The notes under the pieces: generated by a model
The model's input: the letters and a program-made list of their open reading frames with translations, nothing else
Told to the model about the DNA's origin: nothing
Database searches by the model: none
NCBI GenBank assembly: GCA_025351925.1
Contig: JANXVC010000104.1
Span: 1-52,162 of the forward strand
DNA length: 52,162 nt
Source: Rhodospirillales bacterium
GTDB lineage: Bacteria > Pseudomonadota > Alphaproteobacteria > Acetobacterales > Acetobacteraceae
Direction of reading: 5' to 3'
Made by a program: the position numbers and the translations under genes
Shown here: positions 20,064 through 29,169 of the stretch, one piece after another
Position numbering within the stretch: position 1 is the stretch's first letter
How the letters are laid out: every line of letters starts with the position of its first letter

Positions 20064-20516
20064 ATGGCGATCGCGATCGGCTGCGACGAGGCAGGCTTCG
20101 AGATGAAGGAAGACCTCAAACGGATGCTGCAGGACATCGGGCAGGACATGGAGGATTTCGGCACCTTTGACACCAAGCCGGTGCTGTATCCCGACATCGC
20201 CTTCGCGGCGGCAAGCTCGATTGCGGAGGGCCGGAACGATCGGGGCGTGCTGATCTGCGGAACCGGCATCGGCATGGCGATCACCGCCAACAAGGTCCGC
20301 GGCGTCCGGGCGGCCCAATGCCACGACACCTACTCGGCCGAGCGCGCCCGAAAAAGCAACGACGCGCAGGTCATCGCCCTGGGCGCCCGCGTGATCGGCC
20401 CAGAACTGGCCCGGTCGATCCTGCGCGCTTGGCTGAACTCGGAGTTCGAACCCGAGCGATCCGGCCCCAAGGTCTCGCGCATGCGGGAGCTTGAGGAGGC
20501 CGGCCGGAAGCTGTAG
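20064..20516 (+). CDS. RpiB/LacAB-family sugar-phosphate isomerase, probable D-erythrulose-4-phosphate isomerase
   Basis: 150-residue product of the RpiB/LacA/LacB family. It starts MAIAIGCDEAGFEMKEDL (phosphate-binding region), then DFGTF and YPDIAFAAASSIAEG. RGVLICGTGIGMAITANKVRGVRAAQCHDTYSAERARKSNDAQVIALGARVIG contains the catalytic Cys of the ICGTGIG motif and the substrate-binding Arg/Asn residues. It converts ketose-phosphate to aldose-phosphate. EryI of Rhizobium/Brucella and DerI of M. smegmatis, which turn D-erythrulose 4-phosphate into D-erythrose 4-phosphate, belong to this family. That activity fits the adjacent dehydrogenase and kinase. Ribose-5-phosphate isomerase B is the alternative. 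Confidence 0.85.
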   Translation: MAIAIGCDEAGFEMKEDLKRMLQDIGQDMEDFGTFDTKPVLYPDIAFAAASSIAEGRNDRGVLICGTGIGMAITANKVRGVRAAQCHDTYSAERARKSNDAQVIALGARVIGPELARSILRAWLNSEFEPERSGPKVSRMRELEEAGRKL

Positions 20517-20548
20517 GCGAATACCAGCCGCAGTGTCCCCGGCGCAGG

Positions 20549-21586
20549 ATGCAGCATGTGAGCGCGACAACTACCGAGAGCCATCGTTCTGCCGATTGGG
20601 GCGACGTTCCAACTGACATCGTAGTCGAGATCGCTAGCCTGTATCACTATCAGAACGTCACCCAAGAAGAACTGTCGCGGCGCTTCTCGATGTCTCGCGC
20701 CAAGATCAGCCGGCTGCTGAAGCGAGCCCGCGAGGAGGGCGTGGTCGAAATACGCGTCCACCAGCATCCCGGCGTGAGCAGCGAATTGGAAGGCGAGTTT
20801 GTCGCCCGGTTCGGCATCGACCGACTGCTCGTGTCGCTCGATCAGCGGGACGCGGAGGCGCAGCGCGTGGCGGTCGCTGGTTTGGTGGCGAGCCATCTTG
20901 CCAAAACCCTGACCGACGGGATGATCGTGGCGACGGGGATGGGCCGCAACGTCGCCGCCGTCGCTGACTGCGTATTGCCGACGCACCGGGCGGTGACGTT
21001 CGTCTGTGCCATCGGCGGGTCGGTGCGCGCCGGGGAGCATATGAACCCGGACCACATCTGCCGTCGGCTGGCGGTGCGCTTCGGCGGGGAGAGCGAGACG
21101 CTGTATGCCCCGGCGCTGGTGGCCAATGCGGCGCTGCGCGACGAGCTGTATCGCAACGATACCGTGAAGCTGGTGCTCGACCGCGCACGCCGGGCCGACG
21201 CTGCACTGGTCGGGATCGGCGACCTCAGCGAGGACAGCAACCTGGTGCGCATGGGCTGGTTCTCGCCCCAGGAAGTCGCGGAGGCGCGCCTGGCCGGCAC
21301 GATCGGCGACATCATGGGCTACGACTTCATCGACATCTACGGCCGCTCGTCGAGCGCCAACATGCAGGGGCGCGTGATCGGGCTGACCACGCGCGACCTC
21401 AGCCGTATTCCCAACGTCATCGCGATCGCCAGCGAAAACACTAAGGCCGCCGCCATTCTAGGTGCTCTCCGCACGGGGGTGATCAACACATTGGCGACCA
21501 GCTCGACGAACGCGCGCACGATCCTGCGGCTCGACGATGCGACCAATCGCCGGCAGGCACCTCTGGAACCGCTGGAGGGGACCTGA
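20549..21586 (+). CDS. SorC-family sugar-binding transcriptional regulator (EryD-like)
   Basis: 345-residue regulator with an N-terminal helix-turn-helix (ASLYHYQNVTQEELSRRFSMSRAKISRLLKRAREEGVVEIRVH) and a C-terminal sugar-phosphate-binding domain. The latter includes LTDGMIVATGMGRNVAAVAD, YAPALVANAALRDELY and ADAALVGIGDLSEDSNLVRMGWFSPQEV. This architecture belongs to the SorC/DeoR-like family that includes the erythritol regulator EryD. The tetritol operons next door are the obvious target, with an erythrulose phosphate as a possible effector. Start uncertain: ATG 20549, or GTG 20558, which has CAGGA at better spacing. It follows rpiB by 32 bp and is probably co-transcribed. Confidence 0.9.
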   Translation: MQHVSATTTESHRSADWGDVPTDIVVEIASLYHYQNVTQEELSRRFSMSRAKISRLLKRAREEGVVEIRVHQHPGVSSELEGEFVARFGIDRLLVSLDQRDAEAQRVAVAGLVASHLAKTLTDGMIVATGMGRNVAAVADCVLPTHRAVTFVCAIGGSVRAGEHMNPDHICRRLAVRFGGESETLYAPALVANAALRDELYRNDTVKLVLDRARRADAALVGIGDLSEDSNLVRMGWFSPQEVAEARLAGTIGDIMGYDFIDIYGRSSSANMQGRVIGLTTRDLSRIPNVIAIASENTKAAAILGALRTGVINTLATSSTNARTILRLDDATNRRQAPLEPLEGT

Positions 21587-21782
21587 ACCCCGAAATCAGG
21601 GCGATCGCATTTAACCGAAGTTGCTGTCGGTATCAAAGACCTCGTCGTTGCGAGCCGGCTTCGGCGTGGCAATCCAGGGCGCCATGGACTGATGGCCACG
21701 AGTATGGCCCTGGATCGCCACGTCGATGCGCTCCTCGCGATGATGAAAGGGGGCAAATGCGACCGCCCTGCGGAGCCCGTGA

Positions 21783-22455
21783 TGCCTATTTTCGACCATT
21801 CCAGAAAACGCCAAGGTGACCCAGACATGCTGGATCCGGCCCGGAGCGGCACCTTCGCGGGCCGCATCGTGTTCGCCGCCGCCTGCGACAAGCGGATCGA
21901 CCTTGACCCGAGCCTCGCCTTCGTGCCGGAGCTTGCGACCTCCTGGGCCTGGGCACCCGACGGGCTCACGCTGACGCTGCAAGACGGCGTTCGATTCCAG
22001 GACGGTGCGTCGATGGACGTGGAAGCCGTTTGCGCGAACCTCGACCGCTGTCGCGCCGCACCGGAGAGCGTGCGCAAAACCGAGCTGAAATCTGCTGAAA
22101 GCGTCGATGTCGCCGACACACGCACAGTCCGGCTGCGTCTCGCGCATCCCGACCTGCCGTCGCTCGCGGTGCTGGCGGACCGGGCCGGCATGATGCTGTC
22201 CCCGCACAGCCCCGCCGACGGCGTGCGGCCGGAACTGCCGGTCTGCACGGGACCATTTCGCATCGTGCGCCGCGTCGCTCAGGACCGCATCGAGCTGGAG
22301 CGGTTCCCCGAATACTGGAACACATCGGCCATCCACTTTGACTGCGTGGTATTCCGCCCGATCGTGGACAGCAGCGTACGGCTGCTCAACCTGCACGCGG
22401 GCCAGCTCGATGTTCTGGAGGAACTCGCCCCCACCAACGTCGAGGCGGTGCAGTC
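21783..22455 (+). pseudogene. N-terminal half of a peptide/opine-type ABC transporter binding protein (SBP_bac_5)
   Basis: Homology runs from RIVFAAACDKRIDLDPSLAFVPELATSWAWAPDGLTLTLQDGVRFQDGASMDVEAVCANLDRCR through VCTGPFRIVRRVAQDRIELERFPEYWN to VRLLNLHAGQLDVLEELAPTNVEAVQSS. This is the first lobe of a DppA/OppA-type solute-binding protein. No signal peptide is visible before it, and the second lobe (about 250 residues) is absent. The frame instead runs into sequence that codes, on the other strand, for an amidohydrolase fragment. The track ORF 21692-22759 is therefore a chimeric accident rather than a gene. Confidence 0.8.
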
Positions 22456-22621
22456 GTCCGCCAGTCCGCCCGTCACTGTCAGCGCCGGCGAGCAGGCATG
22501 GCCCGGGGATCTTGCCCTTGTTGATCTCATTGCGGATGACGATGTCGCGTCGCGGTTCAGCCGACGTGGCGCCGGTCGCCGCCGTGAAACCCATGTCGAG
22601 CGCCGGCTTGGCGTTGTGCAT
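22450..22621 (-). pseudogene. Internal fragment of an amidohydrolase (imidazolonepropionase-like)
   Basis: On the minus strand, HNAKPALDMGFTAATGATSAEPRRDIVIRNEINKGKIPGPCLLA matches the N-terminal part of metal-dependent amidohydrolases, where the usual reading is A..AL..GFTT.RD.G.....D...R..I..G.IPGPR. The next block, SPALTVTGGLADDC, is in a second frame, so there is also a frameshift near 22495. Both the metal-binding N-terminal HxH and the rest of the barrel are missing. It lies inverted between a binding-protein fragment and a LivF tail. Confidence 0.65.
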
Positions 22622-22629
22622 GCTGAGCT

Positions 22630-22759
22630 GCTGGCGATGGTGATGGTGGGCGGGCGGATTGCGCTTGTTGCCGACGCGGCTACGCTTACGACCGACGTGG
22701 CGCTGCAGCGGCGCTATCTGGGCGTCGGCACTTCATTGATCGAGGAGGATGCGGCATGA
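22630..22759 (+). pseudogene. C-terminal tail of a LivF-type ABC ATPase
   Basis: The last 43 or so codons before the TGA at 22757-22759 read [40 protein letters not shown]. This has the pattern of branched-chain amino-acid ABC ATPases (LivF), which end ...VL..GRI...G...EL..D..++..YLGV. No Walker or signature motifs precede it. Its stop overlaps the start of the Tm-1-like gene (ATGA), suggesting that a liv-type transporter operon once led into that gene. Confidence 0.6.
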
Positions 22760-23976
22760 ATGACAGCGGACGGCGCACGGTTTACATCGCCGGAACGTGC
22801 GACACGAAGGCGGCCGAGCTGGCCTACGTCCGGCGTCTGGTGGCGGCTGAGGGCGTGCCCGCGCTGCTGGTGGATCTCTCCACGCGCGAGGCCGGCGCGA
22901 GCGCGGCCGACATTGGGGCGGCCGAGGTGGCGAGCCACCACCCGGGCGGGGCGCAGGCGGTGTTTACCGGCGACCGCGGCAGCGCCGTGGCGGCGATGGC
23001 GGTCGCATTCGAGCGGTTCCTCGCGGCGCAAGGCGGCATCGGCGGGGTGATTGGCCTGGGCGGATCCGGCAACACCGCGCTGGTCACGCCCGCCATGCGG
23101 GCGCTGCCGATCGGCGTGCCGAAGCTGGTGGTCTCCACCGTCGCGTCCGGCAACGTGGCCGCCTACGTGGGGGCGAGTGACATCGCGATGATGTACTCCG
23201 TCACAGACATGGCCGGGCTGAACCGCATCTCGCGGACCGTGCTCGCCAACGCGGCGCGCGCGATTGCCGGGATGGCGCGCGGCGAGCCAGTCGCGGCCGA
23301 AGCGGACGACAAGCCGGCGCTGGGCATGACCATGTTCGGCGTGACCACCGCCTGCGTGAACGCGCTGGTGGCGCAGCTCGAGGCCGAGTACGACTGCCTG
23401 GTGTTCCACGCCACCGGCACGGGTGGGCAATCGATGGAGAAGCTGGCGGAGTCCGGCATGCTCGCGGGCGTGGTGGACGCCACCACGACGGAGGTGTGCG
23501 ACCTGCTGATGGGCGGCGTGTTCCCCTGCTCGGAAGACCGCTTTGACGCCTTCGCCCGCGTCCGCATGCCCTATGTCGGCTCCTGCGGCGCGCTCGACAT
23601 GGTGAACTTCGCAGCGCGTGAGACCGTGCCGGAGCGGTACCAGGGCCGCAACCTGTATGTGCACAACGCGCAGGTCACGCTGATGCGCACGACCGCCGAG
23701 GAGTGCGCACGCATGGGCCGTTGGATTGGCGAGAAGCTGAACGCCTGCGAGGGGCCGGTCCGCTTCCTGATCCCCGAGGGCGGCGTCTCGGCGCTCGACG
23801 CGCCCGGCCTGCCGTTCCACGACCCGGCTGCCGACCGGGCGCTGTTCGACGCGCTCGAAGCGACCGTGCGCCAGACGGAGCGACGACGGCTGCAGCGCCT
23901 GCCGCATCACATCAACGATCCCGCCTTCGCCGCCGCCTTGGCGTCCGCGCTGCGCGATGCGATGGCGGAGGCCTGA
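22756..23976 (+). CDS. Tm-1-like ATP-binding domain protein (UPF0261)
   Basis: 406-residue member of the UPF0261/Tm-1-like family, named after the N-terminal half of the tomato antiviral protein Tm-1. Recognisable parts are the start [67 protein letters not shown] (glycine-rich nucleotide-binding region), [32 protein letters not shown], and [21 protein letters not shown]. The biochemical role in bacteria is not established to my knowledge; ATP binding is known for the tomato protein. It is followed after 1 bp by the TIM-barrel partner gene, and both look intact although everything upstream of them is fragmentary. Confidence 0.9.
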   Translation: MNDSGRRTVYIAGTCDTKAAELAYVRRLVAAEGVPALLVDLSTREAGASAADIGAAEVASHHPGGAQAVFTGDRGSAVAAMAVAFERFLAAQGGIGGVIGLGGSGNTALVTPAMRALPIGVPKLVVSTVASGNVAAYVGASDIAMMYSVTDMAGLNRISRTVLANAARAIAGMARGEPVAAEADDKPALGMTMFGVTTACVNALVAQLEAEYDCLVFHATGTGGQSMEKLAESGMLAGVVDATTTEVCDLLMGGVFPCSEDRFDAFARVRMPYVGSCGALDMVNFAARETVPERYQGRNLYVHNAQVTLMRTTAEECARMGRWIGEKLNACEGPVRFLIPEGGVSALDAPGLPFHDPAADRALFDALEATVRQTERRRLQRLPHHINDPAFAAALASALRDAMAEA

Positions 23977-23977
23977 C

Positions 23978-24814
23978 ATGGCGCGCATTCCCCGGGCCGT
24001 GCTGCTCGACCGGTTCCACGACATGGTGCGGCGGCGCGAGCCGATCATCGGCGGCGGCGCCGGCACCGGGCTGTCCGCCAAGTGCGAGGAGGCCGGCGGG
24101 GTCGATCTGATCGTGATCTACAACTCCGGCCGCTACCGCATGGCGGGCCGCGGCTCGCTCGCGGGCATGCTGGCCTACGGCAACGCCAACGAGATCGTGC
24201 TGGAGATGGCGCGCGAGGTGCTGCCGGTGGTGCGCTGTGTTCCGGTGCTGGCGGGGGTGAACGGCACCGACCCGTTCTGCCTGTTTGACGCCTACCTCGA
24301 CCAGGTGGCGGCGCTCGGCTTCTCCGGCGTGCAGAACTTCCCGACCGTCGGCATCATCGACGGCACCTTCCGCGCCAACCTGGAGGAGACCGGGATGGGC
24401 TACGCGCTGGAGGTCGAGATGATACGCCTGGCCCGGGCCAAGGAGCTGCTGACCACCCCCTACGTGTTCAACCCCGACGAGGCGGCGGCGATGGCCGAGG
24501 CGGGCGCCGACATGCTGGTCGCGCATATGGGGCTGACCAGCGGCGGGGCGATCGGCGCCGGCACCGCCCGCTCGCTCGACGACTGCGCCGCGCGCATCAA
24601 CGCCATCGCCAAGGCGGGGCAGCGGGTGCGCCCGGACCTGATCGTGCTCTGCCACGGCGGGCCGATCGCCATGCCACAGGATGCCGAATACATCCTCGCG
24701 CACTGCCCAAGCTGCCACGGCTTCTACGGTGCATCGAGCATGGAGCGGCTGCCGGCCGAAACGGCGCTCACCGAGCAGTCCAGGCGGTTCAAGGCGATAC
24801 GGAGGGACAGCTGA
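23978..24814 (+). CDS. Phosphoenolpyruvate hydrolase-like TIM-barrel protein
   Basis: 278-residue TIM-barrel protein of the PEP_hydrolase family. It starts at ATG 23978 ([57 protein letters not shown]). Later motifs are [52 protein letters not shown], and [28 protein letters not shown], then [17 protein letters not shown] and [14 protein letters not shown]. Proteins of this family occur next to, or fused with, the Tm-1-like domain; in tomato Tm-1 both are one polypeptide. Despite the family name the reaction is not firmly known. It is coupled to the preceding gene (1-bp gap) and presumably acts with it. Confidence 0.88.
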   Translation: MARIPRAVLLDRFHDMVRRREPIIGGGAGTGLSAKCEEAGGVDLIVIYNSGRYRMAGRGSLAGMLAYGNANEIVLEMAREVLPVVRCVPVLAGVNGTDPFCLFDAYLDQVAALGFSGVQNFPTVGIIDGTFRANLEETGMGYALEVEMIRLARAKELLTTPYVFNPDEAAAMAEAGADMLVAHMGLTSGGAIGAGTARSLDDCAARINAIAKAGQRVRPDLIVLCHGGPIAMPQDAEYILAHCPSCHGFYGASSMERLPAETALTEQSRRFKAIRRDS

Positions 24815-25079
24815 TGACGAGGGCACTCGCTCGCCTGTGATACGTTTGGAGCCCAGCTCACGAGCCAGGGGACGGTTTAGGATTTGCCATACAAACGTGC
24901 ATTGACATCCATTCCGAAGCGTATCCCGTGCGTTGCTGCATGTGGACGTTGAGTACCGCCGCTGGGGATTAACGAAGTCACCGGGATGTCTGGGGTGACC
25001 CGGACGATGGATCGCCGGCAACTCGGCCATCGACCGTTCTTCGGGCCACTCGGACGCGAGCACCCCACACTTCCTGATG

Positions 25080-25660
25080 TTCTCATTGGCCGGGCGGCGG
25101 CGCTCGACTTCGCGCGTTCGGATGCGAAACTGGTGGTGTGCCTCGACGTGCACCGTGCCGAGGAGACCGCGGCCGCGATCACAGCGGTGGGCGGCAGCGC
25201 GCTGGCGACTGCGATGGACGTGTGGACAGCGCTGGACGGGCAGCTCGTTGGTGAATGGGGCAGCATCGACGTGCTGGTGAACAATGCCGGCGTCGCGATC
25301 CCGGGCGACACCGCGGTGGATGTGGATGAGGCTGGCTGGGACCGCATCATGGAGATCAATGCCAAAGGCGTATGGCTCGGTATGAAGCACGTTCTTCCGG
25401 TCATGTTGCGCCAGCAGGCGGGGGTGCAGTATGCCCCGGCGAACATCCAGATCAACTCGGTCTCGCTGGGCACCACGATGACTGGCCTGCAGCGCGATGT
25501 CACGGAGGCGCAGCGGGCGGCCTTGCTGCCGCTGACAGCGATCGGACGCTTTGCCGAACCCCGGGAGGTATCAGACTCGATCCTGTTCCTTTGTTCGACC
25601 GGCTCGTCCTTCAGCACCGCCGCCGGCCTCAGCATCGACGGCGGCATGGTGGTGGTCTGA
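25080..25660 (+). pseudogene. Short-chain dehydrogenase/reductase with N-terminal and internal deletions
   Basis: The SDR fold is recognisable from IGRAAALDFARSDAKLVVCLDVHRAEETAAAI and VLVNNAGVAIPGDTAVDVDEAGWDRIMEINAKGVWLGMKHVLPVML. The TGxxxGIG dinucleotide motif is cut away: the reading starts at its last residues, and what lies upstream is unrelated. After VMLRQQAG the frame jumps directly to VQYAPANIQINSVSLGTTMT. It skips about 40 residues that should carry the catalytic Ser and YxxxK. The tail (IGRFAEPREVSDSILFLCSTGSSFSTAAGLSIDGGM) is normal. With neither cofactor motif nor catalytic residues, it cannot be an active enzyme, even though the ORF is open. Confidence 0.85.
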
Positions 25661-25732
25661 TCCTGGAGTCAACTCCACGATCTGGCCGACAACCGGCTTT
25701 TCGCCTTTGTACCTCTAGTTTAGCGTTGCCGC

Positions 25733-26494
25733 ATGTTATTCCGTGAATCCCTTTACGCCCCTGCGCTCGCAATCAGCCAGCCCGCCCACGCCTGGGTGTC
25801 TGGCCAGCTCCTGCGCGCCTGGGCAGATCCGCTGGACGAGCCATTGCTGCTGGCGGCCGAGCAGCACGATCTCGGCTGGCTTGACTGGGAAACGGCGCCA
25901 AGCTTCGACCCGCAGACCGGCCGTCCCCACCTTTTCTATGCGGTCGGGGCGGCGGTGCATGCGCCGATGTGGGCCAAAGGCGTGGAGCGGGCACTGGGTG
26001 CGTGGGGCACGCGGGTGGCCCTGCTTGTCTCGCGCCATGGCGGGCTGATCTACACCCGCTATACCGACCGGCACCGGATTGCCGCTGCGGATGCGGCGGC
26101 AGCGAACCACTATCTTGAGACGCAGGCGCCGCTGCAGCTGGCATGGGCGCGGGCGCTCGGGTTGGATGCTGGGATGCTGGCGCATGACTCGGCATTGGTG
26201 GCGCTCGCCGACACGCTGTCGCTTGGACTCTGCGGTGGGTTGAGCACGCCATTGCGGGTGGAGGCGCCGGGTCGCACCGGCGGCACGCAGATGTTGCAGC
26301 TCATGGCGCGGCCAGGAGATGCAGCCGAGTTCACGCTCTCGCCATGGCCCTTCAAAAATAAGGCGCTCGTGGTGGAGGGCGAGGCGCGACCAATGCCGGA
26401 AGCAGGCAGGTTTGCAGGCGAAGCCGAGCTGCGGACCTGGCTCGCCGCGCCGGAACGGGTGATTTTCCGGGCGCGGCTCATCCCACATCTCTGA
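25733..26494 (+). CDS. DUF3891 family protein
   Basis: 253-residue cytoplasmic protein with no signal peptide or membrane helix. Family traits are the start of a His/Asp-rich helical domain, EQHDLGWLDWETAPSFDPQTGRPHLFYAV, followed by VALLVSRHGGLIYTRY and AHDSALVALADTLSLGLCGG. The combination of HD, H and D residues on helices is reminiscent of HD-type metal phosphohydrolases, but that is only a resemblance. The second half (LMARPGDAAEFTLSPWPFKNKALVVEGEARPM) is beta-rich. No helpful neighbours: it follows the SDR pseudogene and precedes an integrase fragment. The ribosome binding site is weak. Function unknown. Confidence 0.75.
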   Translation: MLFRESLYAPALAISQPAHAWVSGQLLRAWADPLDEPLLLAAEQHDLGWLDWETAPSFDPQTGRPHLFYAVGAAVHAPMWAKGVERALGAWGTRVALLVSRHGGLIYTRYTDRHRIAAADAAAANHYLETQAPLQLAWARALGLDAGMLAHDSALVALADTLSLGLCGGLSTPLRVEAPGRTGGTQMLQLMARPGDAAEFTLSPWPFKNKALVVEGEARPMPEAGRFAGEAELRTWLAAPERVIFRARLIPHL

Positions 26495-26600
26495 GAATAT
26501 GCCTGTCGGAGGGTCTCAATCGGCGGTTGATTAGATTGAACGCGGTGAACCAACGAGGTTTGCCGTGCCTATTGGGGTTGTAAGCCCAAACCCTAGAGGA

Positions 26601-26615
26601 TTCTGCTAAGCAGAA
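26601..26615. repeat. Perfect 15-bp palindrome TTCTGCT-A-AGCAGAA
   Basis: A 7-bp inverted repeat with a single central base lies about 50 bp before the integrase fragment and 107 bp after the DUF3891 stop. It could be an operator, a terminator core or a former recombination site. Its position beside an integrase remnant is suggestive, but nothing else supports an att site. Confidence 0.4.
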
Positions 26616-26666
26616 CTCAGCCCCGCCGCGATCGCATTCAGGTCTATGACCTGCGCATTGCCGCGA

Positions 26667-26801
26667 AAGGTGTATGTTGCGGTCGAGATCACCCCTGCTG
26701 GAGTTGCCCGGTTGATCGTCGCCGCCCAACGCCCCGGCCGCCATGGTCAGCGCGACGCCACGATGATCCTGCTTGCCTACCGGCACGGGCTCCGCGTCTC
26801 G
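26667..26801 (+). pseudogene. Fragment of a tyrosine recombinase/integrase
   Basis: About 45 codons read KVYVAVEITPAGVARLIVAAQRPGRHGQRDATMILLAYRHGLRVS. They match the start of the catalytic domain of tyrosine recombinases, where the usual form is LTP.EV..L..AA...GRHG.RDATM+L+AYRHGLR.SEL, including the first catalytic Arg (HGLRVS). After this the frame runs into unrelated sequence, and the HxxR and Tyr boxes are absent. A dead relic of an integrated element or of a transposon-type integrase. Confidence 0.75.
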
Positions 26802-26843
26802 AAGGCGGCAGTTCCTCGATCCTATTCATGCAACACAGCAGCG

Positions 26844-27164
26844 TCAGGCTGAACCTACTAGATCTCCGATCACCACGACCGGCTCTTTGTTGCTAAAATT
26901 GGGCACGTCCCCGAACACGGCGCCGCCTTCGGCCGCAACGGCAGCCTTAAACTGCTGAGCATCGTCGAATTCGAGGTTTGCGATGATGCTGAACAGGGGC
27001 TTTGCACCCGTCGGCGTTCCGACCGCCTTCAGCACACGCCACCCCTTCAAGCCGTAAGGTTTGAACTTTTCGTCAACGAGCGGCATGTGCGTCGCCATGT
27101 AATAGTCAAGATCGAACGTAGCGTCATCGACATTATCATATAAAACAGTGATCGTGGTTGCCAT
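26844..27164 (-). CDS. EthD family protein (dimeric alpha/beta barrel)
   Basis: 106-residue EthD-type protein of the ferredoxin-like dimeric alpha/beta-barrel superfamily. The family N-terminus ITVLYDNVDDATFDLDYYMATHMPLVDEKFKPYGLKGWRVLKAV carries the conserved YxxxHMPLV motif. The track ORF begins further out, but ATG 27164, with GGAG seven bases upstream, gives the family start. EthD is known from ethyl tert-butyl ether degradation, yet most homologues are uncharacterised. It lies 62 bp downstream of the acetolactate-synthase-type gene on the same strand and may be co-transcribed. Confidence 0.88.
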   Translation of the reverse strand: MATTITVLYDNVDDATFDLDYYMATHMPLVDEKFKPYGLKGWRVLKAVGTPTGAKPLFSIIANLEFDDAQQFKAAVAAEGGAVFGDVPNFSNKEPVVVIGDLVGSA

Positions 27165-27226
27165 CTCGGTCTCCGGACTGTCCGTCAAAGTAGTGCAAAC
27201 TCTGTGCCGAATGTCCAGCCAGTCTA

Positions 27227-29068
27227 TTAGGTCTGACAGTCTCGCCAACCATCAAAATCTGGAAAGTTAGCGTCCGGTAGAACTTTGGCGGGCGCACTAG
27301 CGTCGTAGAACGTGTTCTCGTCGCGCATCATCTCGTGATGCCCAGAGCCCGATGCGATCATGGGAAAGCAGTTGGCCTGTTCCGCCACGACCACATCGAG
27401 GAAGAATGGTCCGTCGCTGGCGAGGCACTCGGCCAGAGCGGCGGGGAGTTCGCCGGGATCGGACACCCGCCGGGCACTCCAGCCGAAGCCTTTGGCGACG
27501 GCGACGAAGTCAGGCAGCGCCGCCGTGCAGCTGTGGCTGTAGCGTCCTCCGTGGTTGAGTTCCTGCCACTGCCGGACCATGCCCATGTAGCCGTTGTTGC
27601 TGAGCACAAGCTTGACGGGGGTGCTGTGCTGGACCGCCGTCGCCAGCTCCTGGATGTTCATGAGCACGGAGGCGTCGCCGCTCACGCACACCACCGGTGT
27701 TCCGGGATGCGCCACCTGCGCGCCGATCGCCGCCGGAAGTCCATAGCCCATGGTTCCCGCGCCGCCCGAGGTCAACCAACGGTGTGGCCGCTCGAACTTG
27801 AGATACTGCGCAGCCCACATCTGATGCTGACCGACGTCGGTCGAGACGATGGCGTCGCGACCGTTGAGCACCTGCTGCAGCGCCTGCATCAGGTGCTGCG
27901 GCAAAATGGTCTCGGTGCTCCGGGTAAACCCCAGGCAGTCCTGCGCTCGCCATCCGGCGATCGTGGTCCACCAATCATCCAGGCGGCCCGGCTCCGCCGG
28001 CAGGCCGGCGAGCTCGCCTTCAAGGGCATCAAGGAGCCAGCCGCAATCGCCGATGAGCGGAACGTCAACGCGCACCAGCTTGTTGATCGAGGACGGATCG
28101 ATGTCGATGTGAATCTTGCGGGCGCTTGGGCAGAAGTCTGCCAGTGTCCCGGTGACGCGATCATCGAACCGCGCGCCGACGCACACCACGAGATCAGCAT
28201 GGTGCATAGCGAAGTTCGCTTCGATCGTCCCGTGCATGCCGAGCATGCCAAGAAAGCCCGGGTCGGAGGCGGGCAAGGCGCCGAGGCCCATAAGCGTCAA
28301 GGTGCACGGCGCTCCGGTTTGCCGCACCAGCCGGGTGAAGGATGCGCAGGCCGCAGCGCCCGAATTGATCAATCCGCCGCCGCCATAGAACACCGGGCGC
28401 TTAGCAGCGCGGATCAGGGCAGCCGCCGCATGCAACTCGCGGTGCGGCAGCGGCGCTCCCCTCCCCTCAACGCGGGCTGGCTGAGACAGCGCCATGGGTG
28501 AAACCGTAACCGGCGCGAGCTGGATGTCTTTTGGGAACTCCAGCAGCACAGGCCCTGGACGACCTTCGACGGCCGATGCGATGGCCTTGCGCACAGTGGC
28601 GCTCACCTCGTCAGCGTCCTGCAGCCGCGCGTTCCACTTCGTGACTGGACGTGAAATCCCGATCCCGTCGCATTCCTGGAAGGCATTCGTGCCGATCAGC
28701 GCCGACGCCACCTGCCCGCAGATGCACAGGATCGGCACCGAATCGCACAGCGCGTCGAGCAACCCGGTTGTCGTGTTGGTCATTCCTGGACCCGACGTCA
28801 CCACAACGACGCCTAGCCTGCCCGTCGTGCGAGCATAGCCCTCGGCGGCGTGAACAGCGGCCTGCTCGTGGCGCACCAGCACGTGCCGCAGCCGGCGCTC
28901 GCCGTGCAGCGCGTCGTAGATGGGCAGCACGGCGCCGCCTGGATAGCCGAAGATCACTTCGACCCCAGCTTCGACAAGGGCGTCGAGCAGGGCCTGCGCC
29001 CCGTTCCGGCCGGGTTGGCGGATCTCGCTTGCAACGAGGAGGGATGGCAGATCGACGCAGTTGTCCAT
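27227..29068 (-). CDS. ilvB: Acetolactate synthase large subunit-type ThDP enzyme
   Basis: 613-residue thiamine-diphosphate enzyme with the three usual domains. The N-terminal PYR domain has [14 protein letters not shown] and the catalytic Glu68 in [16 protein letters not shown]. The middle FAD-type domain has [12 protein letters not shown]. The C-terminal PP domain has [12 protein letters not shown] and the ThDP motif [13 protein letters not shown]...[10 protein letters not shown]. The motifs are those of biosynthetic acetolactate synthase, which joins two pyruvates, or pyruvate and 2-ketobutyrate, for branched-chain amino acids. No regulatory subunit IlvN follows; an EthD-like gene does. 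This could therefore be a second, catabolic or specialised paralogue. The gene is divergent from an Lrp-family regulator. Confidence 0.88.
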   Translation of the reverse strand: MDNCVDLPSLLVASEIRQPGRNGAQALLDALVEAGVEVIFGYPGGAVLPIYDALHGERRLRHVLVRHEQAAVHAAEGYARTTGRLGVVVVTSGPGMTNTTTGLLDALCDSVPILCICGQVASALIGTNAFQECDGIGISRPVTKWNARLQDADEVSATVRKAIASAVEGRPGPVLLEFPKDIQLAPVTVSPMALSQPARVEGRGAPLPHRELHAAAALIRAAKRPVFYGGGGLINSGAAACASFTRLVRQTGAPCTLTLMGLGALPASDPGFLGMLGMHGTIEANFAMHHADLVVCVGARFDDRVTGTLADFCPSARKIHIDIDPSSINKLVRVDVPLIGDCGWLLDALEGELAGLPAEPGRLDDWWTTIAGWRAQDCLGFTRSTETILPQHLMQALQQVLNGRDAIVSTDVGQHQMWAAQYLKFERPHRWLTSGGAGTMGYGLPAAIGAQVAHPGTPVVCVSGDASVLMNIQELATAVQHSTPVKLVLSNNGYMGMVRQWQELNHGGRYSHSCTAALPDFVAVAKGFGWSARRVSDPGELPAALAECLASDGPFFLDVVVAEQANCFPMIASGSGHHEMMRDENTFYDASAPAKVLPDANFPDFDGWRDCQT

Positions 29069-29169
29069 AGGCGGCAGTGTATGGATAAAGGTTCGGAAAA
29101 GGTTTACGAACTTTCCACCAACAGACGCGTTTTTCAGAAATTCTTTTCGTTGAAGGCCATCATACCAGA
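29069..29169. promoter_or_regulatory. Divergent promoter region ilvB / Lrp regulator
   Basis: A 101-bp A+T-rich spacer between divergent start codons. It contains AGAAATTCTTTTCG and several A/T runs of the sort bound by Lrp-family proteins. Exact promoter elements could not be placed with confidence. Confidence 0.4.

Noticed and set aside
22714-25390. Long minus-strand ORFs (455 and 492 codons) opposite the Tm-1-like and PEP-hydrolase genes
   Set aside because: They are antisense shadows, rich in His, Arg and Gly, with no conserved motifs, while the plus strand encodes two clear family members.
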